A DNA stretch of 64,000 bases from Davidsoniella eucalypti (lineage: Eukaryota > Ascomycota > Sordariomycetes > Microascales > Ceratocystidaceae). The stretch lies in NCBI GenBank assembly GCA_004009845.1, contig RMBW01000127.1:1-64000 (forward strand). The letters are read 5' to 3'. Shown here piece after piece: positions 31,622-42,227 of the stretch. The first letter of the stretch is position 1. Every line of letters begins with the position of its first letter. The position numbers were made by a program, and so were the translations under genes. The notes under the pieces are model-generated. The model did no database searches and was not told where the DNA came from. It worked only from the letters and a program-made list of their open reading frames with translations.

Positions 31622-33000
31622 TTACTGCGCCTTGGCCTTTGCTTTCTTAGCCAACTCTTTCGCCATCTTCTCCTTGCGTTGAATCAATGCCTCCACACCG
31701 ATTCCACCAAAAACTAGACCAACGCCAACCCACTGCATTTTAGTGAGGTGGTGGCCGAAAGCTACGACCGATAAGATCATAGTGAACATCTTCCGCGTGA
31801 CAGTAACAGTGACGAGTAGAACAGAAGAAAAGGTGGATAGAGTGTAGACTGATAATATGTGCGTTAGTATAGGTTATAAAACTAGTATATATAGATATAG
31901 ATAGTCTTGAGAGTGACTTACAGATGAATACTTGACCAATGGCACCGCACATGGCAAATCCTAGTACATCGCGCCATACAGAGGGGTAACGAGCCATGAA
32001 AGCAAGTGCCTCAGAAAGCTCACCGGCATTACCAGCATTCTGCATGCCGAGGTATTCGCCCAGACCCGTATGAACTAGCCATGGGCTAAGAATCAAGTAC
32101 GCGAAAGTCAGTATAGTCGAGAAGATATTGTTGGCAGCCATCATTTGCGGACCAGTGAAGGGCTGGTAAGAGGTGAAAATATGGTCTTGGACACTGTTGG
32201 TAAGGCCGTCAAAGAGCAGGTTGATGCTAAGAAGAAGTAGACCCCAAGAAGCATTAGCATCGTCCGCGACTGCGTGGTGCTTCTTCTTCTTGCCCGAATG
32301 CAAAGTGAAGACCGCAACACCGGCCGTAACCGCAGCCACGACGAGATACTTGTACAGAGGGAACCGTTTCCGGAAGATGGTGATGTGTAGGAACATCACA
32401 GGAAGTAGTTTGCAGCTCTTGGCAAGCAGGAATGTGATGTAGTCGGTGTGAGCAAGCGCGGCATAGCCAAAGGGCGAGGCAAGCGCAGATGTCACGGCCA
32501 CCAGTCCGAGAGGAAATAGCATGCGACGCGATGGTATTATGGCTGGCACAGGACGGTCGCGTGGTGTGCTGATGTAGAGGTATATAAGGCCGGTAAAAGC
32601 CGCAAACACTGACTGGATCGTGTTGAGGAAGACGGGATACTGGAACACCTCAGTGTCCGACTCGGGGCCATAACGAGTCGTAGTGAGTCTTTCTTGCAGG
32701 AAAGCCCAGGTCAAGCTGTCGAAAGCAGTATGTGTTAGAGAAAGAATTGTATTCGCGCAATCATATATCTATCATGATGTAATAGCCAGATGTTATCACT
32801 TACAAACTAGCGTAAATACCGCCTACCGCAATTGCAAGCTGCACAATCCCGGGGTCGCTGGACTCATTATTGGCTGTCGAAGCTGCTGCTGCTGCTACAG
32901 TACTCTTCAAGTCGGCTTTGATGTCTTGAGCATCCTTTCCCGAGCCATAGAATTCTGCAGGCTGCGCATTTTGGATTGGGACTTGCTTTGTACGGCCCAT
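31622..33000 (-). CDS. HUT1: UDP-galactose/UDP-glucose transporter homologue HUT1
   Basis: Three exons on the minus strand: 33000-32804, 32715-31922 and 31848-31622. The introns have GTAAGT donors and CAG acceptors. The spliced frame is 1218 nt (405 aa), which fits the family. Joining restores ASFLTWAFLQERLTTTRY and GQVFIFYTLSTFSSVLL, both HUT1-like. Other marks: FLLAKSCKLLPVMFLH, INLLFDGLTNSVQDHIF and a C-terminal MQWVGVGLVFGGIGVEAL followed by a lysine-rich tail (RKEKMAKELAKKAKAKAQ) suggesting ER retention. About eight to ten membrane segments are expected. HUT1/SLC35B1-type proteins move nucleotide sugars (or ATP) across the ER membrane and support glycosylation and folding. The start is set by the only upstream ATG in frame. 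Confidence 0.92.
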
Positions 33001-33415
33001 TGCTTAGGTCTGGATGAATACTTTTTTAACAGCAATAGAGAGCGCACTTATGGATAGGGGGGCCCAATAAGACGCGACAGAAATATACAAGGAAACGTAC
33101 AATGTCTAAATAGAACAAAACAAATAATTTACAACAAAGAAAGCCGATTCTTGTAATGATGACAACGACACGAGTAAAGTGTGGGTTTCAGATATCTTCG
33201 TCGAGGCCAACTGGCCAGTTCCAAGCTGACATAAGCTTCAAAGCCCTGGTCCTTGGTCTTTGTTCTTTATTCTTGGTCCGTTCCGGTCTAGTAATTACCA
33301 TCTCCACCAAAAAAGCTTTGTGGTACCTGCATCTATGAAACTTCCATTTGGAAACTAGTCACCTATTGTTATCCCACTGTACCTACATACATTCATACAT
33401 AATAGTCAAGACACA
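33001..33415. promoter_or_regulatory. HUT1 upstream region
   Basis: About 400 bp between the HUT1 start and the repeat island. No clear TATA box or gene. Confidence 0.4.
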
Positions 33416-33419
33416 ACCT

Positions 33420-33750
33420 TCCCTTCTACAACCCTCGGGGGGTACCTTTGAGTTCATGGTGCCTCTTCCTTTGTCCAAAGACAAAAAATCCCCCTTCATC
33501 CTAGGGTTTTAAGAGCGACCAACACATATCACCAATGCCGCCGTCTATTCTCTCGAATCTATTGATTTATTTCATGATGCACCGTTTTGTGAGACCTTGA
33601 GCCCGTTTTCTCACTTCGCGAGGGCGTTCGCACCAACGACCGCTCACCCCTTTTCTCACTTTTTGCGATCGCTGGTCTCCGCTGCTCAGAGATTCACACT
33701 CAAAGGGCAACACTTTGAAGGTTCCAGTTGCCCGACATTTCCGGCTCTTC
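33420..33750 (+). repeat. Outer inverted repeat, left arm
   Basis: Matches 39530-39845 on the opposite strand: AACCCTCGGGGGGTACCTTT, then GTTCATGGTGCC, TCATGATGCACCG, CCGCTCACCCCTTTTCTC, CGCTGGTCTCC and CAACACTTTGAAGGTTC recur in the same order with mismatches and small indels. Both arms have coding-like stretches that I do not recognise, so this is probably an old transposon copy. Confidence 0.65.
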
Positions 33751-33794
33751 TCGTGTTGTGCTTTGCACTTCATTTGATCATGCCAACACAAACC

Positions 33795-33870
33795 TGTGAT
33801 AGCTTCTCCTTGAGAGTCGCTCCCTCACAATGAAAACATTTTGGGTTTCCTCAGTTTTTTCCAACAACCT
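33795..33870 (-). repeat. Direct repeat (Copia-LTR-like), copy 1
   Basis: Shared with 37247-37316 in the same orientation (TGTGATAGCTTCTCCTTGAG, TCGCTCCCTCACAATGAAAA, TTTGGGTTTCCTC). On the minus strand it begins TGTTGGAAAA, the usual start of Copia-type LTRs; that assignment is inference. A 22-base T run follows at about 33879. Confidence 0.5.
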
Positions 33871-34162
33871 TGCGATGGTTTTTTTTTTTTTTTTTTTTTT
33901 TGAATATACAGAAGCCATTGAGTGCGTTTAGTGGAGGACTTTGAATACCTACTCAGTAGTCAATCCAGTGTTATATAAACTTGGTGATTAGACATAAATA
34001 TAGTCTAATGAAGCCATTCTTTAGTATAAACTTGTGAAGAATTAGAATAACTAAGGACTACATCTGTTGTTGATAGGATTCTATATAGACTAGCTTATAC
34101 TTGATACAGATACAGAAGTCAAAGCAGCCCAAACCCAGAACATGAGCATTAGAGTGGCTCAC

Positions 34163-34453
34163 TTAAAAGACTCTGTGCACTGCAGTAGTCCAGTCGAGCC
34201 ACATGGTTGAAAAGCGCCTCCTGTTTTGCCTTTGACAAAGCACTGAAAGCTTCCTCCTCTTGTTAGATGAAATATCAATTACAGTGATCTCTCCATTAGC
34301 CTCTTGCAGTACATTTGGCCATCGGACATCGCCATGCACCACCCCTAGGTTATGCATCTTTTTCAGAGTAGAGGTGACTGTGCTGACGATGTCTGCTCTA
34401 GACTTCTCCGTGCCCGAGTTTGGTTTTCCCAAAACCACAACACCTTTTTCCAA
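34163..34453 (-). pseudogene. Protein-kinase-like fragment
   Basis: The minus-strand frame has LKKMHNLGVVHGDVRWPNVL (catalytic loop of the HGDxRxxN type) and then GEITVIDISS, where the metal-binding DF(G/S) should be; here the Phe is Ile. No N-lobe is recognisable upstream, and the frame ends about 40 residues later. Fungal genomes often carry many such kinase-like or phosphotransferase copies among repeats. About 95 codons is too short to fold as a kinase, so I call it a relic. Confidence 0.55.
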
Positions 34454-34913
34454 GCTCTTAGAAAGTTGTTGGCGTAGGAGATTCGTGTATAACGGGGTGC
34501 TTGTTCTTGCTCCGTATCATATTGCAATGTAATGCCACGTTGGGGCAGCTGCTGTCCAGATTCCTACCATTCATGAGTGATAACAGACACGATGATGTAC
34601 AGTATTCTCTTTGAAGGTTGGTCTCTGTGTTGCCATCAGCAGGTGCTTGGGACAGAAGATTGAGTTGTAGATGTTCCAGCAGAAAGCAAAAACCGCTGGT
34701 TAACATAAGTGTGTAGCTAGTTATCTTCTAATTAGAAAATCATAAGTGGTTCTATTTAGCTATAGCTACTGTTTGTGGGCAATCAGCTGACTTACTTCTT
34801 TACTACAGAGCACTGCCCACTGAATTGCTTCCATACAGTTAGTTAGTCGGAATGGCACCAGTGCTAGATTACATTTAAACACGACTACATCCATTAAAAC
34901 AACAGATGGGATA

Positions 34914-35213
34914 TTGTCTGATATATGCTACAGGAACATAGTAGTTGTTGATGAGGTAATCGCAGTTCTAGTAGATTTAGAGGTAAGAGAATATATTTTT
35001 CATGTTTTCAATGAAAATGAAAAGCACTTATTAAAGTCTCTTTTTCCAAACAATGCCATAATACCGCTTGATAATTTTGTCTATAATGTAACTATAAACA
35101 GTACAATAGTAAGGTGTTATGAACCAAGCGAACAAAGTGGTCGTGATACAGCGAGAGCGAGAGTTGCACACAGAAAAAAGAGTGACAGAAGAAGTCGGAA
35201 TATTATTAGCTAG
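34914..35213 (+). other. Unassigned 99-codon ORF
   Basis: MSDICYRNIVVVDEVIAV followed by a hydrophobic/acidic middle (VREYIFHVFNENEKHLLKSL). Its 3' third overlaps the LTR-like repeat at 35115, so at best it is a truncated gene whose end was replaced. No family recognised. Confidence 0.2.
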
Positions 35214-35468
35214 GAAGATTGCAAGACATGACAGAGATGATTAGCTAAGTATGGGGGAAAAGGGCAGACACTAAGCTAGAAAACAGGAGGGAAAGACCAG
35301 TATTTACGTTTTTCTGTACCACAGATCCCTCAAGTATCTACAAGAACCCGTCACACCAAACCAGCCAACCCACAATAAACCGAGAAGCCAGGCAGAATAG
35401 AACAAACACCAACAAATAGAACAGGACCTTCTTGTGTGACCTTGTGAAACCTCGAGAGAGTTCTGGCA
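35115..35468 (+). mobile_element. LTR-like element, plus copy (354 bp)
   Basis: TGTTATGAACCAAGCG to GAGAGAGTTCTGGCA (TG...CA). The whole block recurs inverted at 38735-39106, including TGTGACCTTGTGAAACCTC and CAGGCAGAATAGAACAAAC. Flanks do not form a target duplication, and I see no clear primer site or polypurine tract. Confidence 0.6.
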
Positions 35469-36157
35469 TTTTCTTTAGTTTGATCACAAGGTTGTTGTTT
35501 TATGACATAAGGTAAAATAGCCAACATCAATATTTACTTAGTTAGTAGTGTAGTTAGGAACTAAAATCAATGAAAAAGCTAAGTCCATTCATTCTTAGCT
35601 TTCTTGTTTATGACTTTTCTTCATGCTAAGGAACAGATATGATATCATCATAACAATCGAAGATATCGGACATGAGCTATCAACAACTATTGCTAAGTGC
35701 TGTATCTTATTGATATAAGCCACTCTCATGTAGTACATGTGTGTACGAGGTTTCATGCTGGACCATAGTGAACATTGGTTACCATAACGTTTGTTGATAT
35801 ATGAAGTTTTATTGAGTCACGAAGGTAAATGCTAACATATATGCAAGTAGGGAGAAACAAAAGCCATGGTGAAAAAACCCTTGAGGTACCAGAGGCAGCA
35901 AAAGCCACTACCTCTTTGGATTGGATAAATGTATGCTTAGATCCGGACACAAAAAGCTTCAACTATCAAGCCCAAGGATAGTTTTTTGTGGCAAATCAGT
36001 CTCGAAGTCGAATGGTGAACTCCTCCTTCTACTTATCGGTGACCTGGGGCCCCCAAATCAGTTTCAGGGTTGGCTTAGACAGCCACATCTACCAGTTGGT
36101 CTGCATGGGAGGAATAGACGTGCCAAGATCACGCTCCTCGCCACGAGCATCAACAGC

Positions 36158-36409
36158 TCAGCGATGGGAGGGACGAGCAGTCGTGTCGGGAGAACGCTTA
36201 TTGTCACGAGCATCAACAGCTCCGTGATGGATCCCGTTGGTCTCGATGGGAGGAATAGCCGTGCCGAGATCACGCTCCTCGCCCTGATGGATCGTGTTGG
36301 TCGGGTGATGAGGATCACTGGCCGCAGGCTTGCTACGAGGATCCAAATCCGGAAGGGCAGAGATCAAAGCCGGGAGAGCCATAATAGTAGCAATGAGAGT
36401 AGGACGCAT
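36158..36409 (-). CDS. Small putative secreted protein with duplicated tail
   Basis: 83 aa. MRPTLIATIMALPALISALP is a convincing signal peptide (cleavage near ALP/ISA). The rest is polar, with a dibasic site in ARDNKRSPDTTARP and the block GEERDLGTAIPPIETNG. After the stop, the DNA repeats the block (AVDARGEERDLGTSIPPMQTNW), so an ancestral gene probably had two or more repeats and was cut short by a stop. A TATATAAAG box lies about 175 bp upstream on the same strand. Repeat-containing secreted precursors cut by Kex2 exist in fungi; whether this is one is inference. Confidence 0.45.
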   Translation of the reverse strand: MRPTLIATIMALPALISALPDLDPRSKPAASDPHHPTNTIHQGEERDLGTAIPPIETNGIHHGAVDARDNKRSPDTTARPSHR

Positions 36410-36582
36410 GGTGGCGGTTGATTGAAGTTATGAACAGATCTGAAGGTGTGATGAATGTGGATTGTGAAAGTTAGAATGGTTGATGTAAAATGTGGTGATG
36501 TCGGAGTAATGAGAGAAGAGATGGTGATAAGAACCCTGATGATGGAAGTGAAGCACAGTTGATATCGGTGTCCATTTGCTAC

Positions 36583-36593
36583 TTTATATACTC
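36583..36593 (-). promoter_or_regulatory. TATA box of the small secreted-protein gene
   Basis: GAGTATATAAAG on the minus strand, at a spacing suited to the ATG at 36409. Confidence 0.4.
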
Positions 36594-36849
36594 TTTCATT
36601 GGTCATGATCAGGCTATTTCATATCTTCGGGATTGATAACTCGTGGCTTAAAAATTGCCATAAGCATCTAAACAAGGTGATCACAAATTGTGAGCGAATT
36701 ATGAGCCATGCTTTGATAACATATTGACAGGCCGGCTTGAATCCGATCCACTGATGATACTTTGTATGGCATTGAGAAAGCGATGAGCATATGAAAACAT
36801 TACAAATGAACCCGGATACAGACAATTTTGATTACGTTTATTCAATGAA

Positions 36850-37040
36850 ATGTCAACTATTGATGCTTCCACTAAGTCTCCCTTTTCGGTAAATGTCCGT
36901 GAAATGCCAACTATTGACGCTTCCACCGCGTCCTCATCTGACAATACCAATGAAATGTCAACTATTGATGCTTCTACTGAGTCTTCCTTTTCGGTAAATG
37001 TCTGTGAAATGTCCACTATTGACGCTTCCACCGTGTCCTC
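36850..37040 (+). repeat. In-frame tandem repeat (MSTIDAST units)
   Basis: Four units with the core ATGTCAACTATTGATGCTTC, alternating spacers of two kinds (SFSVNVRE and SSDNTNE on the plus strand), so the higher-order unit is two repeats of about 105 bp in total. The plus frame (36850-37158) gives MSTIDASTKS and variants; the minus frame (37031-36699) gives VEASIVDIS units. Units are multiples of three, and substitutions keep both frames open, so selection cannot be read from this alone. I see no full gene around it. Confidence 0.6.
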
Positions 37041-37246
37041 GTCTATCTTGATCTTCTGGAGCTACCGAAGCTATACCAGTTACATTCTTGACTTGTTACT
37101 TTTCGTTGTCTTTCATTTCTTCAATCCTGTTTTCCACCCGGGGTTTCTTAGTTTCTAATAGTACCATATAATGATCTCACATCATATTTGTCATTCATGA
37201 GCTATTCTATATTAAGGAATTCAATATTACAAATAGTTACACGTGC

Positions 37247-37316
37247 TGTGATAGCTTCTCCTTGAGTCGCTCCCTCACAATGAAAACACTTTGGGTTTCC
37301 TCTGTGTTTTCCAACA
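37247..37316 (-). repeat. Direct repeat (Copia-LTR-like), copy 2
   Basis: Second copy of 33795-33870, about 3.4 kb away in the same orientation. Confidence 0.5.
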
Positions 37317-37499
37317 ATCCACCAGGGGACGGCTGTGAAGAAAGTTTAGCTTAATGTTGCCTGACCTCCCCCGATGCTGACCACGTGATCCACATCAAGA
37401 AGAGGTTCGCTAAACCCCCACCTCCCACGCCGTGTCCTGCTCCCCAGGACCTACACCCAACCCCTCTCACGCCTCACACGAAGTGTGATAACCAAAGAA

Positions 37500-38510
37500 A
37501 GTTACCAAGCTATGCTCAACAACATCTCCCCCTTTGACATAGTGGCATACTCAGATGGCTCCAAACAAGCGAATGGTCTTACCGGTGCTGGAGCCTCTGT
37601 ATGGCAACTTCACACTCAAATCGCCTCAGTAAGGATATCCCTTGGAGAGAACTAAGAGGTATATGACGCTGAGATTCAAGGGGCCCTATTAGGCTTAAAG
37701 AGGGCTTTCTCCTCCTACACCAAGATTTGGGCCACGGATGTCTAGATTATTCTAGACAACCAAAAAGCCTCAGAAGTCCTGCTGGACTCTGATCCTACTA
37801 TCACCTCGCAGCCTGAGATCCTGGATTTCCGGCGACTCGCAGCTGCTTGGCCACTACGAAGAATCTCGCGCCCCGGCAGGCCGGGCCGAGTTCGAGTTCT
37901 TTGATGCCCTGGGCACATTAGAATCGAGGAAAACGAACAAGCCTCGCTGAAGAGTCCTGCCTTCACGCGCCCGACTTTCCGAAGGCGTCTTTGGCAGGTG
38001 CCAAAATAGCTGTCAAACGAAGGTTCCAACTAAAAGCCGCCGAATGGTGGCAGAGAGTAGCTCCACCCCTTTATAGGGAACTGGAAATTCCATGGCCCAA
38101 GGGCCCTCCCGATGAGCTTCGTCTTAGCAGACGGCACCTCGGGTTCCTACTTCATTGTCGAACTCAATATGGCGACTTCAAGATCTATCACGAAAAGTTC
38201 CAACACACTGATGTGCATGAGACATGTGCCTGAGGGCGCCAAAGACTCACTCATTTCATAAGGCGCCCTACAGCCCGGCACAGATACTCCTACTTGGGTC
38301 GCAACTGCAGCCTCGGAACCCTGGGCTTCGGTCTTGGGGCTCTGCAAGATGCGCTTCGGCTCTCAATCTTCCTCCGAAAGACACAATTTCTTGAAGACTT
38401 GTGCCCTCTTCGGCCTCCGTTAGGTGGGGACTCCGCGGCACAGCGCTCACCGTTCATTATTTTTGTAATTGTTACACTGTAACAGTGACCCCAGTCACAC
38501 CCACACCCTG
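37500..38510 (+). mobile_element. LINE 3' end with RNase H, copy 2
   Basis: Plus-strand pieces in changing frames: DIVAYSDGSKQANGLTGAGAS and YDAEIQGALLGLKRAFSS (RNase H), ILDNQKASEVLL, CPGHIRIEENEQAS, WWQRVAPPLYRELE, RRHLGFLLHCRTQYGDFK, HETCACGAKDSLIHFI, EDLCPLRPPLGGDSAAQR. The 3' end has GTTACACTGTAACAGTGACC, as in copy 1. Several stops (37648, 37745) and frameshifts show it is dead. The A-rich tail of copy 1 is not present here. Confidence 0.8.
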
Positions 38511-38734
38511 TGTTTTTAGAAGCTAGATACACAAGTAGTTAGTAGAAGAACTGCTTGATTACCTCAGAAAGCAGTATCTCCCTAGACGACATGAATGGGC
38601 CGGCTGTTACATCAATTTCAACAGAAACTACCACCAAAGAGCCGCCTCTCCAACCGAGCCGGCGCATTGACAGTTGAAGACCTATCTGATTAATGGCACT
38701 AGAGGTTTGATGAGGTTATTTACAGCCATCATGA

Positions 38735-39106
38735 TGCCAGAACTCTCCCAAGGTTTCACAAGATCACACAAGAAGGTCCTGTTCTATTCGTTGGTGTTTG
38801 TTCTATTCTGCCTGGTTTCTCGGTTTTGCTGTGGGTTGGTTTGGTGTGATATGTTCTTCTAGATACCTGATGGATCTGTATTCCAAAGAAGCATAGATAC
38901 CTAGTCTTTCCCTCCTATTTTCTAGTTAAGTCTCTTCCCTGTTTCTCCCATGCTTACAACTAGTTAATCATGTCAGTCAGTTCTTGTCATCTACCTCGTT
39001 AATAACATTCAAAATTATTCTTAGCTAATCCTCTTTTTTACGTACAACTTCTCTCACCCTCGCTCTCTTTGGATTACGATCAACTCTGTTTACACGGTTC
39101 GTAACA
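38735..39106 (-). mobile_element. LTR-like element, minus copy (372 bp)
   Basis: In minus sense TGTTACGAACCG to GAGAGTTCTGGCA. Counterpart of 35115-35468 with point differences and a few indels. Together they form an inverted pair about 3.3 kb apart. Confidence 0.6.
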
Positions 39107-39529
39107 ATCAGTGCCATTGGTTTATGTATATGTATTTTACGATTTAGCATTAACTATCTTTGACCACTTTAAAAAAGAGATTCTTTCTTTTGGAAAGAGC
39201 GGTGTCCCAAAACGATTGGCGGTGTAAAGGTGTGTCCCAAATAGGCTTAGTAGAGTCGATAGTCGTTTTGGGGAGTATGAATGGTCCGTCTCATGATAAA
39301 TTGAGAGCCATAGCCCTCGAAAGTATATTAACTACGGGTTATACAGCTCCGTAAGTTGGGCCTTGTAAAGACCAACGGCAGACCAAGTGCGCCCAGCGTT
39401 CCAAATCACATAATAAACCAAAACCCTAAGCGGGTCTACTATCCTCACTGTCAAGCGAGAGGTATATGTGTCCAGCAGAAAAATTGTCGTTATTTGAGTC
39501 AATGTGATGGCTTCAACGACAAGATTCCC

Positions 39530-39845
39530 GCTGCGGGATGGGCATTCAGAACCTTCAAAGAGGTTGCCCGTCGAGTATGAGTGTGTCCCCTGAGCTTTGT
39601 AGAAGGTGACTCTGGAGACCGGCGGTCACAAAGCGTGTAGAGAAAATGGGGCGGTCATCGGTGAGAATATCTCAAGAGAGGAAAAGTCGAACTCGGCGCA
39701 TCATGAGAGACAGAAGTCAAAAATGATAAAAAGAATGGACAGCGACTTTACTGATATAGGCTAGTTGCTCTTAAAGCCTGCAAACGAAGGGGGGGCACCA
39801 TAAACTCAAAGGTACCCCCGAGGGTTGTAGGAGGGAAGGTTGTTG
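39530..39845 (-). repeat. Outer inverted repeat, right arm
   Basis: Counterpart of 33420-33750 (ends GGTACCCCCGAGGGTTGTAG). The minus strand continues leftward (39530-39160) with open stretches such as LRVLVYYVIWNAGRTWSAVG that I cannot assign. Confidence 0.6.
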
Positions 39846-39849
39846 CCCG

Positions 39850-40979
39850 GAGAGAAGACCTAGTGTCAAGTTTTCCCCTAGGCGTAACTCACGATCATTT
39901 TCTTCACATGCTAAAATACACAATTATGTAGGCTTTGTTACATATGGTCCAGGGGGGGCAGATTTTTAATTAAGCAGATACCATACAAAAACTAACAGCC
40001 CAAAACACAAGAAACAATCCACAGGGGGGTATTATCCATGTGAGGCATGATGCCTCTTGTTCTAACTACATGATCCGAAGCAAACAGATAACAAATATCA
40101 AAAACATATAAACAAAACAACACAATAAACCATGAAAACCGAGCCGACTTCATTATCATAAATTTGTAGTGTCCCTAAGAATATCACAAAAATTGGGATA
40201 CCAACTGTCGTCACGTACATGAAGGTTGTCTCTTAGTCAAAAAGGTCGTTAGCCTGACAAGATACAGAATACCCAGGCGTACCGTAATTTCTTGCTGTCG
40301 AAGAAGCAGAAATGTGGCTTTAGAGCAGATGGTCAAGACACTCCGCAATATTACACTTGGTCTACTACTTGCAAAAAGAGCGTTGGGTCCACGTAGAGTG
40401 GCTGCATGAAAACAGAGCATAGCAACAATAGCCGCGAGGCTTGGTATCTCGTCACAAGCACTCAGCTTGGGCATGTCTAAGAGGGTTAGGCAAAGGTTGC
40501 CATGTGCCCCTCATATAATAATGGCTATGAAATAACCATCTTCCCAAACAGAACTGCACTGGTTACAAAAATGTCAGGATTCTGGGAGAGGGATTAAAGC
40601 ACAACACTTAAAGGGGTGTAAAGGAAAGCCTCGTAGTGAAAAGTCGATGTCGGGATAAGAATGGCCAATGAAGAGGCGGTGAAGCTTAAGGGCCAACGGA
40701 GAGTGAAGAAATGAGGCGGGGGTGATAAAGAGGTCAGTAACTAAAAGAGAAGAAAAGGAAAAGAAAAGAAAAAGAATAGAGTGCTGGCAACCGGATCAAG
40801 AGATATAGAAGAGGAATGATGATATTGTATGGAAGAACCGGTCGCGGGATAGAGATGACATCGACGATCTTGAAAGAAACTTGCGAACAAAGCGAGCTCG
40901 GAACGCATAATTCGAATAGAGACAGCGCATATATCAGAAGCAATATATAGCTTCAAGAAAGACATGTAATGCATCAACA
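39850..40979. other. Intergenic, no gene seen
   Basis: Purine-rich and AT-rich sequence between the repeat island and the 3' end of the KH gene. A run GAAAAGGAAAAGAAAAG lies near 40750. No gene. Confidence 0.5.
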
Positions 40980-42227
40980 TTACTCTGAACTCGGCTGGCT
41001 GCGGCGGATTTTCTCCGCCTCGAGGTTTTCGTACAGCAGGTAGAGTGCCTGTTCATTGGCCTTGGCAGTCCCCATGATAGTGAACATACGCTCGCCGGTG
41101 TCGTCATGAGCGGACTATAGGAGGCGAGTTAGTATTGAGATATTAACCTTCACATGACAGTTCATTTCATACCTTGGCAATCGAGATACGCGCACCAGAG
41201 GAACGGCGGATCTCGCTAATCTTGGTACCAGCACGACCAATGATGCAGCCGACCATGTCAGCGGGGATGCTGATGTTTTGGGTCTGGATCTCCTCGCCAT
41301 TCTCATCATGGGTAGGAGGGGCACGAGGAGGTTCAGGGTCGGAACGACGCTGGAAAGTGCGATGGCCAGAGTTGCTGAAATCAGCACCATTGCCGGTACG
41401 AGTTACTCTGCTGCTGCTGTTGTTGTTGCTGTTGTTGTTGTTGCCATAATCATTTCCACGGTGGTTGTTGGAAAAGCCGGAGCCAGAACCGGCACCAGGG
41501 CCGGTAGTCGTACGGACAGCGGGATTGTAGAGAATAGTGCCATTTCCGCGCTGCCAATCATCAATGAGACACTTGGAGATTTCCCAAACAGCACGCTGGA
41601 TGCCTTCTGGTGAACCCTGCACTTCCACGATGCGCTCGGTAGACTGGGGAAGCATTTCCTTCTGTGCGACCATGCGGACGCCAGAGGCATCCTGAATTTG
41701 CTTGATCTTGAGGCCAGAGCGGCCAATGATGGTGCCCATTTGGTTGTTGGAGATCAACAGCTTGAGGGCTACAAATTCATGTATTATTAGCATGCATGTA
41801 CATATGAAATGTGATATCTGTTGTGTAACTTACGATGAGTGCCAGCGTTCTGGACTACGCCTCCCATTCCGACAGCCGGAGCGCCATCCATCAGTGCTTT
41901 AGTGACAGCGGAGTAGGCCTTGGAAACAGGTTCACAGCCTCCAGTAATGGTCAGAATACGGTCGTGCACACTAGGAACGGCCTTGCTGACACCAGCCTTG
42001 ACACCAGTCTCATCACGGATATCGGCAACGTTCTTGCCATTCTTTCCAATGATGACGCCAGCCTCCTTGCTGGATACAATGGCACGAAGAGTCACCTGAG
42101 CCTGAGCATACTCCTCCTCAGTCTTGGGGGCGGGTTCGCCGTCAGGACCGAGACGGGTCTCATCGTGGAGGTCGGCGTTTTCACCAAGGTCCTCGTTGGC
42201 GGGGTGGTTATCCTGGATGGCAGACAT
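40980..42227 (-). CDS. Triple KH-domain RNA-binding protein (PBP2/HEK2/Rnc1 type)
   Basis: Three exons: 42227-41834, 41768-41173, 41114-40980 (GTAAGT and GTATGA donors, TAG acceptors). The spliced CDS is 1125 nt (374 aa), close to yeast HEK2/PBP2 and S. pombe Rnc1. KH1 has GVIIGKNGKNVADI (GxxG at 61-64), KH2 GTIIGRSGLKIKQI (147-150), KH3 GCIIGRAGTKISEI (309-312). Between KH2 and KH3 is a flexible Gly/Asn/Ser linker with asparagine runs, and a RRSDPEPPRAPPTHDE stretch precedes KH3. The first 40 residues are acidic. Such proteins bind CU/C-rich mRNA and control stability, localisation or telomere-linked silencing; Rnc1 stabilises the Pmp1 phosphatase mRNA. A Pmp1/Msg5-type gene sits 10 kb away, but adjacency need not mean function. 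Start chosen as the ATG that begins the acidic region. Confidence 0.92.

Noticed and set aside
33001..33057. Coding extension of the HUT1 N-terminus
   Set aside because: The ATG at 33000 begins the first acceptable frame; upstream sequence has stops.
35753..36606. Other ORFs of 69-166 codons on both strands around the secreted-protein gene
   Set aside because: They overlap each other and the repeat-rich DNA in shifted frames; only the frame with signal peptide and TATA box is supported.
39160..39580. Two plus-strand ORFs (64 and 74 codons)
   Set aside because: No domain, different frames, next to the right arm of the inverted repeat; the minus strand is equally open.
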